From contig JBFIPX010000010.1 of NCBI GenBank assembly GCA_041609895.1, forward strand, positions 1 through 38,137: a stretch of 38,137 nt of DNA. The letters run 5' to 3'. Made by a program: the position numbers and the translations under genes. Below the pieces are notes generated by a model. That model saw only the letters and a program-made list of their open reading frames with translations. It ran no database searches and was not told the DNA's origin. Source of the DNA: JAHHLP01 sp041609895. Its GTDB lineage: Bacteria; Bacteroidota; Rhodothermia; Rhodothermales; JABDKH01. Positions 16,623 to 25,654 of this stretch are shown piece by piece (positions within the stretch are counted from its first letter, which is position 1; each line of letters starts with the position of its first letter).

Positions 16623-17087
16623 CTACAACTGCCGGATGAGATTCACCATCTCGATCGCGGCCATGGCGGCGTCGGCACCCTTGTTGCCTGCCTTGGTGCC
16701 TGCCCGCTCGATGGCTTGTTCGATTGTGTCGGTCGTGATTACGCCGAAGATGACCGGAACATCAGCGTCGAGAGAAACCCGCGACACGCCCTTTGCAACC
16801 GCATCGCACACCAGGTCATAATGAGAAGTCGCACCTCGAATGACGGCGCCGATACAAATGACAGCATCGTATGCTCCAGACAGTGCCAACCTCCGGGCCA
16901 CCAGAGGAACCTCGAACGACCCGGGACACCACGCCACCGTTACGCGATCCATGTCCGCATCATGCCGACTGAGCGTATCCAACGCACCGTCGAGAAGCTT
17001 CTCGGTGATGAAACTATTAAAACGGGACACGACGATCGCAAATGAAGCGTCCGACGCGTCCATACGTCCATGAACGAACTCCGGCAT
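16623..17087 (-). CDS. ribH: 6,7-dimethyl-8-ribityllumazine synthase
   Basis: It condenses 5-amino-6-ribitylamino-uracil with 3,4-dihydroxybutanone phosphate, the penultimate step of riboflavin synthesis. The 154-residue length is standard for the icosahedral or pentameric enzyme. Motifs include SRFNSFIT (substrate pocket), CPGSFEVP (54-61), GAVIRGATSHYD with catalytic His89, and FGVITTDTIEQAIERAGTKAGNKG for phosphate binding. The start ATG 17087 has an AGGGA about 5 nt upstream. No other rib gene and no FMN riboswitch is visible in the 133 bp upstream. Confidence 0.97.
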   Translation of the reverse strand: MPEFVHGRMDASDASFAIVVSRFNSFITEKLLDGALDTLSRHDADMDRVTVAWCPGSFEVPLVARRLALSGAYDAVICIGAVIRGATSHYDLVCDAVAKGVSRVSLDADVPVIFGVITTDTIEQAIERAGTKAGNKGADAAMAAIEMVNLIRQL

Positions 17088-17220
17088 TGCTGTCCCTCGA
17101 CTCTCAATCTCCTATGAAGCAAAGTGAGACGCGGAATACCGTTCTTTGATTCAACCCTCCGCGCACAGCCACTCTGGGCCGAAGAGTTGCCGATCGCAAT
17201 CACTGCTCACGCCGTCGGCA

Positions 17221-18060
17221 TCACCGCGAAGAAGCGCCGTCCGCTACGCACTTCAGTTCGGCGTACCACGAGAAAGGGATGGAGTGTCTACCGAGTCCGA
17301 CGTCGCCCGACGTGTCCGGCGCATGGAAATCAGAACCTCCCGTCTTCCTGAGACCGAACCGATGAGCCAAACGTCCATAGTAGTCGGCGAGGCGGTCATC
17401 GTGTGACGGGTGTATGACTTCGAGCGCGTCAAGGCCCCATGAGACAAACTTGCCGACGTGTTCCTCGTGCGTCCAGTCTCCCGGATGGGCCAGGCTTGCG
17501 ACGCCGCCGACGTCGTGGATCAGGTCGATCGCTGCCCTCGTGTCGATTTTTGCCGCCGGTACGTACGCGGGAGATCCCGCGCCGAGATACATGTTAAAGG
17601 CCTCCCGAATGTCCTGCACATAACAGTGCTCGACCATTGCGAGGGCGATGTGGAGTCGGGTAGGCGTGCCGCCATCAACGGAGACGTCTTCCGCAGCAAT
17701 GACGATTCCTGAAGTGCGGAGTCGGGCCAGAATCTCCTCAACACGTTGCGATCTATGAGAGCGCATATCAAGCTCATACTCCTTGAGGGCCGACGAACCG
17801 GACTCGACGAAGTATCCGAGCATGTGATACTCGACCCCGTCGTAGTAGGAACTTACCTCGATACCCGCCACTAACTCGATGTCGAGAGACGAGGCAGCGT
17901 ACTCCGCCTCCGCGTAACCGGCAACGGTATCGTGATCGGTGAGCGACAACACCCCGATTCCATTAGCCGCAGCAGTGTTAACCAGCTGCGACGGGGACAT
18001 AGACCCGTCCGACGCAGTAGAGTGGGTATGCAAATCAACCGTTCGTAGATTGCCACGCAT
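17221..18060 (-). CDS. PHP-domain phosphoesterase (YciV/RNase AM-like)
   Basis: This is a metal-dependent phosphoesterase of the PHP superfamily, 279 residues from ATG 18060 (AGGAG 9 nt upstream; the longer frame from 18096 is less likely). The trinuclear metal ligands are visible: DLHTHSTASDG (His11, His13, Asp18), LTDHDT (Asp42, His43), Glu68 in AGIEVS, then SLAHPGD and GGSDFHAP near the C-terminus. Relatives of this length act as 5'-3' exonucleases or 3',5'-nucleotide bisphosphate phosphatases; the substrate cannot be read from sequence. It is divergent from the HIT-family gene, with 62 bp between the starts. Confidence 0.88.
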   Translation of the reverse strand: MRGNLRTVDLHTHSTASDGSMSPSQLVNTAAANGIGVLSLTDHDTVAGYAEAEYAASSLDIELVAGIEVSSYYDGVEYHMLGYFVESGSSALKEYELDMRSHRSQRVEEILARLRTSGIVIAAEDVSVDGGTPTRLHIALAMVEHCYVQDIREAFNMYLGAGSPAYVPAAKIDTRAAIDLIHDVGGVASLAHPGDWTHEEHVGKFVSWGLDALEVIHPSHDDRLADYYGRLAHRFGLRKTGGSDFHAPDTSGDVGLGRHSIPFSWYAELKCVADGASSR

Positions 18061-18122
18061 CAAGGACGTCTCCTGTCGGATTTCGCTCGAACACACATAT
18101 CAGGATCGAAATCGGTTGAAAA

Positions 18123-18644
18123 ATGCAGCGAATGTGGAGTCCGTGGCGATCCCGGCACATCGAACGGGCTAGCGCCGACGAACACTATGTAAAGTCGGAC
18201 ATCTTCGTTTCTATCGGTCAACAGCCGGGCCGAGACGAAGAGAATTTTGTGATTTGGCGCGGCGACACACTGTATGTCGTGATGAATCTCTATCCGTACA
18301 ACAATGGGCACCTACTTATCGTACCCTTCCGCGCCGTTGAGCGGTACGAGAACCTCCACCGTGAGGAGCAGTTTGAGTTGGCTGAAACGATTGACCGGTG
18401 CGTGCGCTGGCTGACAATGGCTCTTGAGCCCGACGGTTTCAACATCGGAATCAATATTGGTGTTGCAGCCGGCGCCGGAATTTCGAATCACTTGCATGCC
18501 CACGTCATACCCAGGTGGTCCGGCGATACGAACTTCATGCCGGTAGCAGCCGATGTGAAAGTTATTCCCGAGTCAATGGAAGACACTTACGCTAAGCTCA
18601 GAGCGGTCGTGACCCACGCAACTCCACCGGATTCAACTCGGTAA
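18123..18644 (+). CDS. HIT-family hydrolase/transferase (Ap4A phosphorylase-like)
   Basis: This 173-residue histidine-triad protein has the nucleotide-binding motif SNHLHAHVIPRW, with His123, 125 and 127 and His125 as the expected nucleophile. The N-terminal MWSPWRSRHIE and the segment VVMNLYPYNNGHLLIVPFRAV match the subgroup that includes actinobacterial Ap4A phosphorylase/ATP adenylyltransferase. It probably cleaves dinucleoside polyphosphates or adenylylated nucleotides in the cytosol. The start follows a weak purine-rich stretch. It is the first gene of a plus-strand set leading into the membrane protein 52 bp downstream. Confidence 0.9.
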   Translation: MQRMWSPWRSRHIERASADEHYVKSDIFVSIGQQPGRDEENFVIWRGDTLYVVMNLYPYNNGHLLIVPFRAVERYENLHREEQFELAETIDRCVRWLTMALEPDGFNIGINIGVAAGAGISNHLHAHVIPRWSGDTNFMPVAADVKVIPESMEDTYAKLRAVVTHATPPDSTR

Positions 18645-18696
18645 CGCGCGAACTTAGGTTCGCTTGGCATCGGTCGCCACTATTTACGCAATACGC

Positions 18697-19857
18697 ATGT
18701 CCTCACAAGAACCGACCATGAGCACGCAGACCGGAACGAACGCCGAGGCTGGAGGCTATGGCGTATCGTACCGGAACATCGTTTTGTCGGTGATTCTCAG
18801 TCTCGCCGTCGTCGCCGTAATCGCGGCGCTGACGTACGAGCCCGAGGCGATCGAGTCGATTAAGGATTCGTTTGATGTATGGTTGATGAGCTTGGCTGTA
18901 GGAACGGTAGTCGCGAGAATTTTGATTGGAGGGTGGCGCCTTCAGTTTGTGTCAAACGGTCACCTACGGTTCTCGTCAGCGGTTCGTGGCCAGCTCGCGT
19001 GGGACTTCTTCTCGATCGTGACGCCCTCGGTCATCGGGGGAGGCCCGCTCGCTGCCGTCTATGTCGCCCGTGACGGCGATGTCAAGGTCGGGGAAGCGAC
19101 CGCTTTGCTCTTCTTTGCGATGCTACTCGATCAGTTCTTCTTTGCCGCGACGGTGCCCTTGCTAGTGCTGGCCACGTTCTTCATGCCGGTATTTCCGCCC
19201 GCCCTCGGAACGGTCGGAACGTGGACGTTCCTGATTTACTTCGTGGGGCTTCTGGCTTGGGTATACGTGTTTGCATATGTGACCTTCTTCCGGCCGGAGG
19301 TGCTGGACCGATGGCTGAAGAAAGTCTTTCGTATCAAATGGCTACGGAAATATGAGCATAGGGTCGCAACCGAGATGCACGCGATGCAGGAGCGTGCCGC
19401 ACTCCTTCGATCCCAGCCAACGTCTTTCTTCGTCAAGGGCTCCGTACTGACCCTGATGTCGTGGACGGTTCGATACGCCCTCCTCGTCTTCATCATCTGG
19501 AGCGTATACGACAACCTGGACGTATTTCTTGCTACCGTCCGTACGGCAGCGCTTACTCTTGGCTCGCTCGTGGTACCGACGCCTGGTGGCTCCGGCGGCG
19601 TAGAGGGTCTGTACGCGCTGTTTTTCGGTCCGCCTTTGATGCCAGGCTTCCTCGTGGCTCCTACACTTCTCATTTGGAGGATCCTGGGGTACTATGTATA
19701 CATCGGGCTTGGCGGGTATTTGACCATGCATCGCGTTCGTCAGGAGCTCAAAGCGCGGAGAAACGGCGGTGACGTACCGGGTGCAAGTGAGGACGGCTCC
19801 GGGAGGCGAGAGGTTGAGAGTGACTGGAAGGCGGACATCGAGCGAGATCGCCGGTGA
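18697..19857 (+). CDS. UPF0104 / lysylphosphatidylglycerol synthase-type membrane protein
   Basis: This multi-spanning inner-membrane protein of about 386 residues matches the flippase-like transmembrane region found in MprF and the stand-alone UPF0104 proteins. Family signatures are FSSAVRGQLAWDFFSIVTPSVIGGGPLAAVY in the first half, a dense run of hydrophobic segments, and GSLVVPTPGGSGGVEGLYALFF near the end. It lacks the cytosolic lysyl-transfer domain of MprF, so lipid or glycolipid translocation is a more likely role than aminoacylation; this is inference. ATG 18697 is chosen; ATG 18718 is equally possible, and neither has a good ribosome site. Its stop overlaps the next gene's GTG by 4 bp. 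Confidence 0.87.
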   Translation: MSSQEPTMSTQTGTNAEAGGYGVSYRNIVLSVILSLAVVAVIAALTYEPEAIESIKDSFDVWLMSLAVGTVVARILIGGWRLQFVSNGHLRFSSAVRGQLAWDFFSIVTPSVIGGGPLAAVYVARDGDVKVGEATALLFFAMLLDQFFFAATVPLLVLATFFMPVFPPALGTVGTWTFLIYFVGLLAWVYVFAYVTFFRPEVLDRWLKKVFRIKWLRKYEHRVATEMHAMQERAALLRSQPTSFFVKGSVLTLMSWTVRYALLVFIIWSVYDNLDVFLATVRTAALTLGSLVVPTPGGSGGVEGLYALFFGPPLMPGFLVAPTLLIWRILGYYVYIGLGGYLTMHRVRQELKARRNGGDVPGASEDGSGRREVESDWKADIERDRR

Positions 19858-20909
19858 CTGAATCGGTTGAAGAACGGCGGCAGCGTGCAGATATATTTGA
19901 CGTTCGGGGCGTACACCCGAACGCGAAATTTGGCACGGCGAGTGATCGCTACGCCGGCTGGATCGGACAGATCTACTCACCGGATCTCAAGGAGCATGTA
20001 TCCTTGCGCAGACGGAAGCTGGGAGGCAAGTCCTATGAAGAACGAACGGTCCCAGTCGAATCGGTGCAACAGTTCTTTGAGCATTTCGACGTGCTCGAAA
20101 TCGATTACACCTTCTATCGACCCCTGCGAGATCCAGATGGCGAGGCCACAAGCAACTTCTTCACGCTAAGCCGTTATGCGGAGCTTGCGCCCTCGTCGTC
20201 GCGCTTCTTGCTGAAAGCTCCGCAGGGCTTCTTCGCTCGGAAACTGAGAGGCCGGTCTAGCGGAAAGCCGGTCTACAAAGAGAACCCCGACTTCCTCAAC
20301 CTCGATGCTTACGATGTCGGCTTTCATCAGCCTGCGCAGGAAATATTAGGCGACCGCCTGGCAGGAATCATCTTCGAGCAGGAGTACCAGCGCGTTTCGG
20401 ATTCGCCCTCGCCTTCCGTAAACGTCGCTGAGCTCGACCACTTCTTCTCCAGCCTTCCGGGGGGCGTTCAGCCTCACCTGGAGATTCGGTCTCCTCACCT
20501 CCTGGTAGATGAGTACTTCGACTGGCTCGAGGACCGCGGGTTGGGATTTGTCTTCAGCCACTGGACCTGGCTGCCGCCGCTACGAAAGCAATGGAAGATG
20601 TGCGGCGAAAGATTCACAGCCTCAAATGGCGAAGTCGTGGTCCGATTGCTCACTCCGCTGGACATGCCCTACGCGCAGGCGTACGCGAAAACGCACCCGT
20701 TCGACAAGCCCGTGCCGGAAATCGCAGGCTCCAAGCAGGCACGGAACATGGTGCTAGACACGACGGCAATCGTCTTTCAGGCGGAGTCGCGCGGCAACGT
20801 CGTCAATGTCATTACCAATAACCGAGCGTGGGGAAACGCTCCCGAGCTGGCACGCGAGATTGCCGTGCGCATTCTCGAGGAAGAAGAGCGTCGCGAAGGG
20901 CCGGACTAA
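19854..20909 (+). CDS. DUF72 family protein
   Basis: This is a 351-residue member of the DUF72 (YecE-like, TIM-barrel) family. It is recognised by KFGTASDRYAGWIGQIY at the N-terminus, FDVLEIDYTFYRPL, FLLKAPQGFFARKLRG, and HLEIRSPHLL with FVFSHWTWLPPL farther on. The family's biochemical role is not settled. The GTG at 19854 overlaps the upstream stop as GTGA, indicating translational coupling with the membrane protein. The 3' end overlaps the convergent cupin gene by 4 bp. Confidence 0.87.
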   Translation: MTESVEERRQRADIFDVRGVHPNAKFGTASDRYAGWIGQIYSPDLKEHVSLRRRKLGGKSYEERTVPVESVQQFFEHFDVLEIDYTFYRPLRDPDGEATSNFFTLSRYAELAPSSSRFLLKAPQGFFARKLRGRSSGKPVYKENPDFLNLDAYDVGFHQPAQEILGDRLAGIIFEQEYQRVSDSPSPSVNVAELDHFFSSLPGGVQPHLEIRSPHLLVDEYFDWLEDRGLGFVFSHWTWLPPLRKQWKMCGERFTASNGEVVVRLLTPLDMPYAQAYAKTHPFDKPVPEIAGSKQARNMVLDTTAIVFQAESRGNVVNVITNNRAWGNAPELAREIAVRILEEEERREGPD

Positions 20910-21247
20910 ATCCTACCGTAGTCGTCCTCGAGTCGCTCTATGTCATCTTCCTCACAAATGCCGAGCTGCGTTTCGATTATCACCAGAAAGTCGTCGCCGT
21001 CGTTCTCGATCCGATGAACACCTCCCTTTGGAATGAAGACGGCATCCCCGACGGACACGCTTCTGCGATCCCCGTCGAGGGTAAAGATGCCACTCCCTTT
21101 TGCGATCGCCCAGTGTTCGGACCTTAGTCTGTGCTTCTGTAGCGAGAGCCTCTGTCCGGGATTGACGATAATGCGCTTGACCCTGTAACCCGGTTCATTC
21201 AAGTACTCTTCCCAGCGCCCCCATGGGCGATCATCGAAATCAAGCAT
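20906..21247 (-). CDS. Small cupin, mannose-6-phosphate isomerase type II-like
   Basis: This 113-residue single cupin domain begins with RPWGRWEEYLNEPGYRVKRI. It continues with the metal-binding HRLRSEHWAIAKGSG (His39, His45) and FIPKGGVHRIEN (His78). The pattern is that of the C-terminal phosphomannose isomerase domain of ManC/ManA-like proteins, here stand-alone, so sugar-phosphate isomerisation or sugar binding is plausible but unproven. It starts 15 bp after the NhaC-type antiporter in the same direction and is the last gene of the long minus-strand run. Confidence 0.88.
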   Translation of the reverse strand: MLDFDDRPWGRWEEYLNEPGYRVKRIIVNPGQRLSLQKHRLRSEHWAIAKGSGIFTLDGDRRSVSVGDAVFIPKGGVHRIENDGDDFLVIIETQLGICEEDDIERLEDDYGRI

Positions 21248-21262
21248 CGCAGAATCAGGTAA

Positions 21263-23065
21263 TTAGCGAGTGAATACTCCAGTTCTGAGATCGGTTTCTT
21301 TTCCCAGAACTCGAAGTGCAATTACAAGAACGACAATTCCAGCCACTAGTGAACCCCACCACGGAAAGCCGAAGCCGGTCGGAATCGTACCGAGCCCCAC
21401 GGCTGTCACCCCTACAAGAAGGGCGTACGGAAGCTGTGTTCGAACATGTTCAATGTGATCGCAGCCCGATGCCATAGAAGACAGTATCGTGGTATCCGAG
21501 ATGGGCGAGCAGTGATCGCCCCATACCGCGCCCGCGAGGACGCACGACACCGTCGAATACATGATGTGATAGTGTTCCGGATCGGCCATACCACTCGCGG
21601 CCAGCACCGCCCATGTCAACGGGAGCACCAATGGCATCAAGATCCCCATGGTCCCCCAGCTCGACCCAGTCGCAAACGCCGTGGCTGCCGAGAGAACGAA
21701 AACGATCGCCGGAAGGAATCCGGGGTTGATCGTGTCCCCAAGCACACCAACAAGGTAGTTGGCCGTGCCCAGCACCTCGGTAAGATCGGACAATGCCCAG
21801 GCCAAGACGAGAATGATCATCGCGAAAAGCATCGACTTCAATCCGGCGTACCACGCCTCTACCGTCTGTGCAACCGTTAGGATGCGCTGCGATAGCGACA
21901 GAATAAATGCGACGATTACGCTCATCAACGAAGCCCACATGAGCGATTTGTACGAGTCCGCCGTCCCGATAATTTCTCTAATGCTGTCTCCCTCACCCGT
22001 CACGTAGAGGCCAACCAACACCCCAAAAACCAGAACGACAACGGGTAGGACCGCGTTGATGACGCGATGCGGCTTACCCTCGATCGCCGTCGTGTGCTCG
22101 CCGTCGGCGGCCTCGGAATCTACCGACGCATCTGCTCCGAGAACTTGTCCGGTCGTTCGAGCTCGAACCTCAGCCCTGTGCATCGGACCAAAGTCGCGAT
22201 GCCGGAACGCGATCATGAAGACGAAGAAGATGGCCAGCAGTGGATAGAAGCTGTAGGGTATAGATTGCAGGAAGACCTCGTATGGCGCAAGATCAAGGCC
22301 GTCAATCTTGGCGACCGCGTCACCAATGAGCCCCACTTCGTATCCGATCCAGGTCGTCACGAGCGCCAGGCACGCCACTGGAGCAGCTGTGGAGTCAACG
22401 AGATAGGCCAACTTCTCCCGGGAGATCCGCAATTTGTCGGTGATAGGACGCATGGTATTCCCGACCACGAGCGTGTTCGCGTAATCGTCGAAGAACACAG
22501 CAAGCCCGAGGGTTGCGGTTACGACCTGCCCTCTCTTCGCTGAGGTTGCCCAACGCGCGATGTGATTTACGACGCCGTTCATACCCCCATTTCGAGTTAC
22601 AATCCCTACCATGCCGCCTATCATGAAGGAGAACAGGATTATGGCCGCATGATCCGGGTCTGCCAACGCGTTTAGAACGTAAACCTGAAAGGAATCTAGT
22701 AGACTCGTCAGTAGTCCAGACAACGAGAACCCGTACACCGTCCAGCCACCGAGCCAGACACCGAGGAAGAGTGCCGGAATGACCCGCTTAAAGATCAAGG
22801 CAACGACGATCGCAATGACCGGGGGCAAGACAGAGGTCCATCCGAAATCCTTCTCCGCGCTGACTGCCACATCTGTCTGATCAACGACCTCGCCACCATC
22901 GGGAGCACCCGTCACCTGCTCGACGGCCTCACTACTGTCCTGGCCATGAGCAGCTGGATGTACTGCGCTCCACGCACACAGCGTGACGCCGGCCGCGAGC
23001 AAGATGTGGTAAACGAACCTCAACTGGAAGACCGAATTTGGATTCTTGGAAGTCGCACGCAGCAC
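21263..23065 (-). CDS. NhaC-family Na+/H+ antiporter
   Basis: This polytopic inner-membrane antiporter is predicted to exchange Na+ for H+ or a related ion/substrate pair. The open frame extends back to 23215 through upp. The GTG at 23065, one base past the upp stop, gives a sensible 600-residue product starting with a hydrophobic signal-like segment (ILLAAGVTLCAWSAV) and an acidic spacer. The NhaC body follows: PPVIAIVVALIFKRVIPALFLGVWLGG, FSFMIGGMVGIVTRNGGMNG, ATLGLAVFFDDYANTLVVGNTMRPITD, SSWGTMGILMPLVLPL, and GAVWGDHCSPISDTTILSS near the end. The DDYAN and DHCSPISDT motifs carry the likely ion-binding residues. The extra N-terminal exported segment is unusual. Confidence 0.88.
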   Translation of the reverse strand: MLRATSKNPNSVFQLRFVYHILLAAGVTLCAWSAVHPAAHGQDSSEAVEQVTGAPDGGEVVDQTDVAVSAEKDFGWTSVLPPVIAIVVALIFKRVIPALFLGVWLGGWTVYGFSLSGLLTSLLDSFQVYVLNALADPDHAAIILFSFMIGGMVGIVTRNGGMNGVVNHIARWATSAKRGQVVTATLGLAVFFDDYANTLVVGNTMRPITDKLRISREKLAYLVDSTAAPVACLALVTTWIGYEVGLIGDAVAKIDGLDLAPYEVFLQSIPYSFYPLLAIFFVFMIAFRHRDFGPMHRAEVRARTTGQVLGADASVDSEAADGEHTTAIEGKPHRVINAVLPVVVLVFGVLVGLYVTGEGDSIREIIGTADSYKSLMWASLMSVIVAFILSLSQRILTVAQTVEAWYAGLKSMLFAMIILVLAWALSDLTEVLGTANYLVGVLGDTINPGFLPAIVFVLSAATAFATGSSWGTMGILMPLVLPLTWAVLAASGMADPEHYHIMYSTVSCVLAGAVWGDHCSPISDTTILSSMASGCDHIEHVRTQLPYALLVGVTAVGLGTIPTGFGFPWWGSLVAGIVVLVIALRVLGKETDLRTGVFTR

Positions 23066-23066
23066 C

Positions 23067-23693
23067 TCAGTACGTGCCGAAGATGCGGTCGCCGGCATCA
23101 CCGAGGCCCGGGCGAATGTACGCATTCGTGTCGAGCTCTCTGTCCATGGTGGCGGTGAATATGTGAACATCGGGATGCGCCCGCTGCAGCGTCTGAGCGC
23201 CCTCCGGAGCTGCAACCAGACAGACGAACGTGAACTGTTGTCCCCCCTTCGCCTTCAGGTGTGAGATCGCTCCCGTAGCGCTCCCGCCCGTCGCAAGCAT
23301 GGGATCAACGACGAATACGTGTGCCGCCTCCAATCCATGCGGCAAGCTGCTGTAGTAATCGACAGGCTGAAAGGTCTTTTCGTCGCGATACATGCCCAGG
23401 TGTCCGATTCGCGCCTCCGGGACAAACCGAACGAACCCGTCGACCATTCCAAGACCCGCCCGCAGTATGGGTACGACGACCACATCGACGTCGATATGGT
23501 ATCCTGTAGTCCGCTCCAAAGGGGTCTCCACGGTCTGCTCAAGAAGTACGAGGTCGCGCATCGACTCATATGCGAGAATGGCCGAAGCATCCGATAGCGT
23601 CTTCCTGAACAGGCCGTGTGGCGTGCTCTTATCGCGAAGTATGGTCAGGTCTCTCTTGAGTAGCGGATGATCGACTACGGTCAGATGCGACAT
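23067..23693 (-). CDS. upp: Uracil phosphoribosyltransferase
   Basis: It salvages uracil with PRPP to make UMP. The 208-residue length is standard. Features are PILRAGLGM (75-83), the PRPP loop VVDPMLATGGSA (128-139), and the uracil-binding C-terminal GLGDAGDRIFGT (196-207). The gene follows the AGCS symporter by 38 bp and its stop nearly touches the GTG of the antiporter gene, so the three are probably one operon. With pyrC nearby, the window has both de novo and salvage pyrimidine steps, though no shared control is visible. Confidence 0.97.
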   Translation of the reverse strand: MSHLTVVDHPLLKRDLTILRDKSTPHGLFRKTLSDASAILAYESMRDLVLLEQTVETPLERTTGYHIDVDVVVVPILRAGLGMVDGFVRFVPEARIGHLGMYRDEKTFQPVDYYSSLPHGLEAAHVFVVDPMLATGGSATGAISHLKAKGGQQFTFVCLVAAPEGAQTLQRAHPDVHIFTATMDRELDTNAYIRPGLGDAGDRIFGTY

Positions 23694-23731
23694 GACTCTG
23701 GGCAGCAGATTTGGCAGTTCAGGTTGCGCGA

Positions 23732-25459
23732 CTACTTCCTTTTTTGGTCTTTCAATCGCTTATGTACTTCGGCATTCTCGATCCACGGACGGCGTTCGAA
23801 GTAGCTGTCCGTGATCTCACGGACTTTGCCCGATAGTAATAAGAGCGCGAGCAGGTTCGGAAGAATGACGATGCCCAGCGCCACGTCGCCGAGAGTCCAG
23901 ACAACCTGAAGTGAGACCATGGCTCCAAAGAAATGCATGCCGACAAAGACCATCTTGTAGGGCAGAATCGCTTTCTGTCCGAAGAGGTAGTTGGCGCAGC
24001 GATCGCCATAGTAGCTCCACGAGATCGCGGTTGAGATGGCGAAAAGCAGCACGCTAACGAGAACGATCATCCCGCCCCATGTGCCGGGCAGCCCGCGCGT
24101 AAATCCGAGCATGGTCAAGGGCGCCCCGCTTTCCACCGCTGCACCATAGAGGACGGCGTATTCGGTACCATCTTCACCCACAGCCTTGCCTTCGGCCGGC
24201 AGTATGACGCCGCTGAATCGGGTGGACTGTTCCGCATCAACGAAGAGCTCGGCAACCTCGACCTCGTGCCACGCGAACTTAACGGTCGACGTCTGCAGTC
24301 CGGATGCTACCCGCACCTCCGAAGGGGCGTCGGCGGACGCGTATCTAAGAATCTTACCGCCATCGCCCTCCTCGACGTATGAAATATCGCCGGCCGCAAG
24401 AGTGAATTCGGTCGGCGTGGCTTCTTTCCACACGCCGGTCATGATGATCACGAGACCGGTTATCGTGCAGATGATTATGGTGTCAATAAACGGCTCAAGG
24501 AGAGCGACAACGCCTTCCGAGACCGGCTCATCCGTTCGTGCCGCGGCGTGCGCGATCGGTGCCGACCCCTGCCCCGCCTCGTTGGAGAAGAGACCCCGTC
24601 GAACCCCCCACATCATGGTCGTCAGAACTGCTCCCACACCGGTGCCGGCAACTCCAGCAGTGGGATTGAAAGCCTCTGCGAAAATCGTCTTGACCGCCGG
24701 CAGGAAGGCACCGAAATGCGTCACTATGATGACGACTCCGCCAAAGACATAGATGGCAGCCATGAACGGCGCGAGGATGCCCGTCACGCGTCCGATCCGC
24801 CGAATGCCACCAAGAATCACCAGGGCCACAACCGCGGCTGTAGCCAGACCCGTGATCCACACCGGTATTCCGAAATACGAATTCATGGTGTCCGCCACCG
24901 TGTTCGCTTGCACGGCATTGCCGGTCAAGAAGGCGGTGAACCCGAGCATGACGGCGAAGAATATCGCGAGCGGCTTCCAGCTCTTGCCAAGGCCTCTCTC
25001 GATGTAGTACATCGGCCCGCCGGATACCGTACCGATCAGGCGACCCGCACCGGTTTCTACGTTTCGGTACTGTTGCGCCAGTGTTACTTCGCAGAACTTC
25101 GTGGCCATCCCGAGGAAAGCGGTGACCCACATCCAGAACAGCGCACCAGGGCCCCCCCAGTGGATGGCGATAGCAACGCCGGCGATGTTGCCGATGCCTA
25201 CCGTCGCCGACAGCGCCGTGGTCAACGCTTGAAAGTGTGAGACGTCCCCGGGCTCGTCCGGATCATCGTACTTCCCGCTTGTGACGCCAAACCCGTGCCC
25301 CAGCCTGCGAACCTGAATGAAACCGAGACGAAACGTCAGGAATACTCCTGTTCCAAGAAGCGCGATGACCACGAAGGGTATCTCCTCGCCTTCGACCGGG
25401 ATTCCGAGATTCCAGATTACTTCTTCCAGCCAGGAGACGACCGCTTCAAGCAGTTCCAT
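23732..25459 (-). CDS. Sodium:alanine/glycine symporter (AGCS family) with a soluble insertion
   Basis: This sodium-coupled amino-acid importer lies in the inner membrane. AGCS signatures are intact: TTALSATVGIGNIAGVAIAI, GPGALFWMWVTAFLGMATKF, GNAVQANTVADTM, RRGLFSNEAGQGSAPIAHAAA, and FAISTAISWSYYGDRCANYLFG. At 575 residues it exceeds the usual 450-500. Between TGVW (341-344) and LTMLGF (448-453) it carries about 100 hydrophilic residues (345-445), where typical members have a short loop. The inserted part looks like beta-rich soluble sequence and would lie between membrane helices. It is first of the probable AGCS-upp-NhaC-cupin unit; the 195 bp upstream probably hold a promoter. Confidence 0.93.
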   Translation of the reverse strand: MELLEAVVSWLEEVIWNLGIPVEGEEIPFVVIALLGTGVFLTFRLGFIQVRRLGHGFGVTSGKYDDPDEPGDVSHFQALTTALSATVGIGNIAGVAIAIHWGGPGALFWMWVTAFLGMATKFCEVTLAQQYRNVETGAGRLIGTVSGGPMYYIERGLGKSWKPLAIFFAVMLGFTAFLTGNAVQANTVADTMNSYFGIPVWITGLATAAVVALVILGGIRRIGRVTGILAPFMAAIYVFGGVVIIVTHFGAFLPAVKTIFAEAFNPTAGVAGTGVGAVLTTMMWGVRRGLFSNEAGQGSAPIAHAAARTDEPVSEGVVALLEPFIDTIIICTITGLVIIMTGVWKEATPTEFTLAAGDISYVEEGDGGKILRYASADAPSEVRVASGLQTSTVKFAWHEVEVAELFVDAEQSTRFSGVILPAEGKAVGEDGTEYAVLYGAAVESGAPLTMLGFTRGLPGTWGGMIVLVSVLLFAISTAISWSYYGDRCANYLFGQKAILPYKMVFVGMHFFGAMVSLQVVWTLGDVALGIVILPNLLALLLLSGKVREITDSYFERRPWIENAEVHKRLKDQKRK

Positions 25460-25654
25460 AGAAGGTGCCGTTAGTTAGTAATTGCCCAGGAAGAGTACGA
25501 AGCTGCGGGACGCCTCCAGCCGACGAAAAAGCGCATACCCTGCACAGACGAGTCGGCGCAGAATATAAAGCTGCTGTCACGGGCTATCAAACCAGTCGGT
25601 ACGTCGCGGGCCGCCAATCACGGCACGAGCGCTACCTGTCGCGCAGGCCGCGGA

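Noticed and set aside
23066..23215. An N-terminal extension of the NhaC antiporter overlapping upp.
   Set aside because: It reads through the conserved 3' end of upp in another frame, and the residues are not like a transporter N-terminus.
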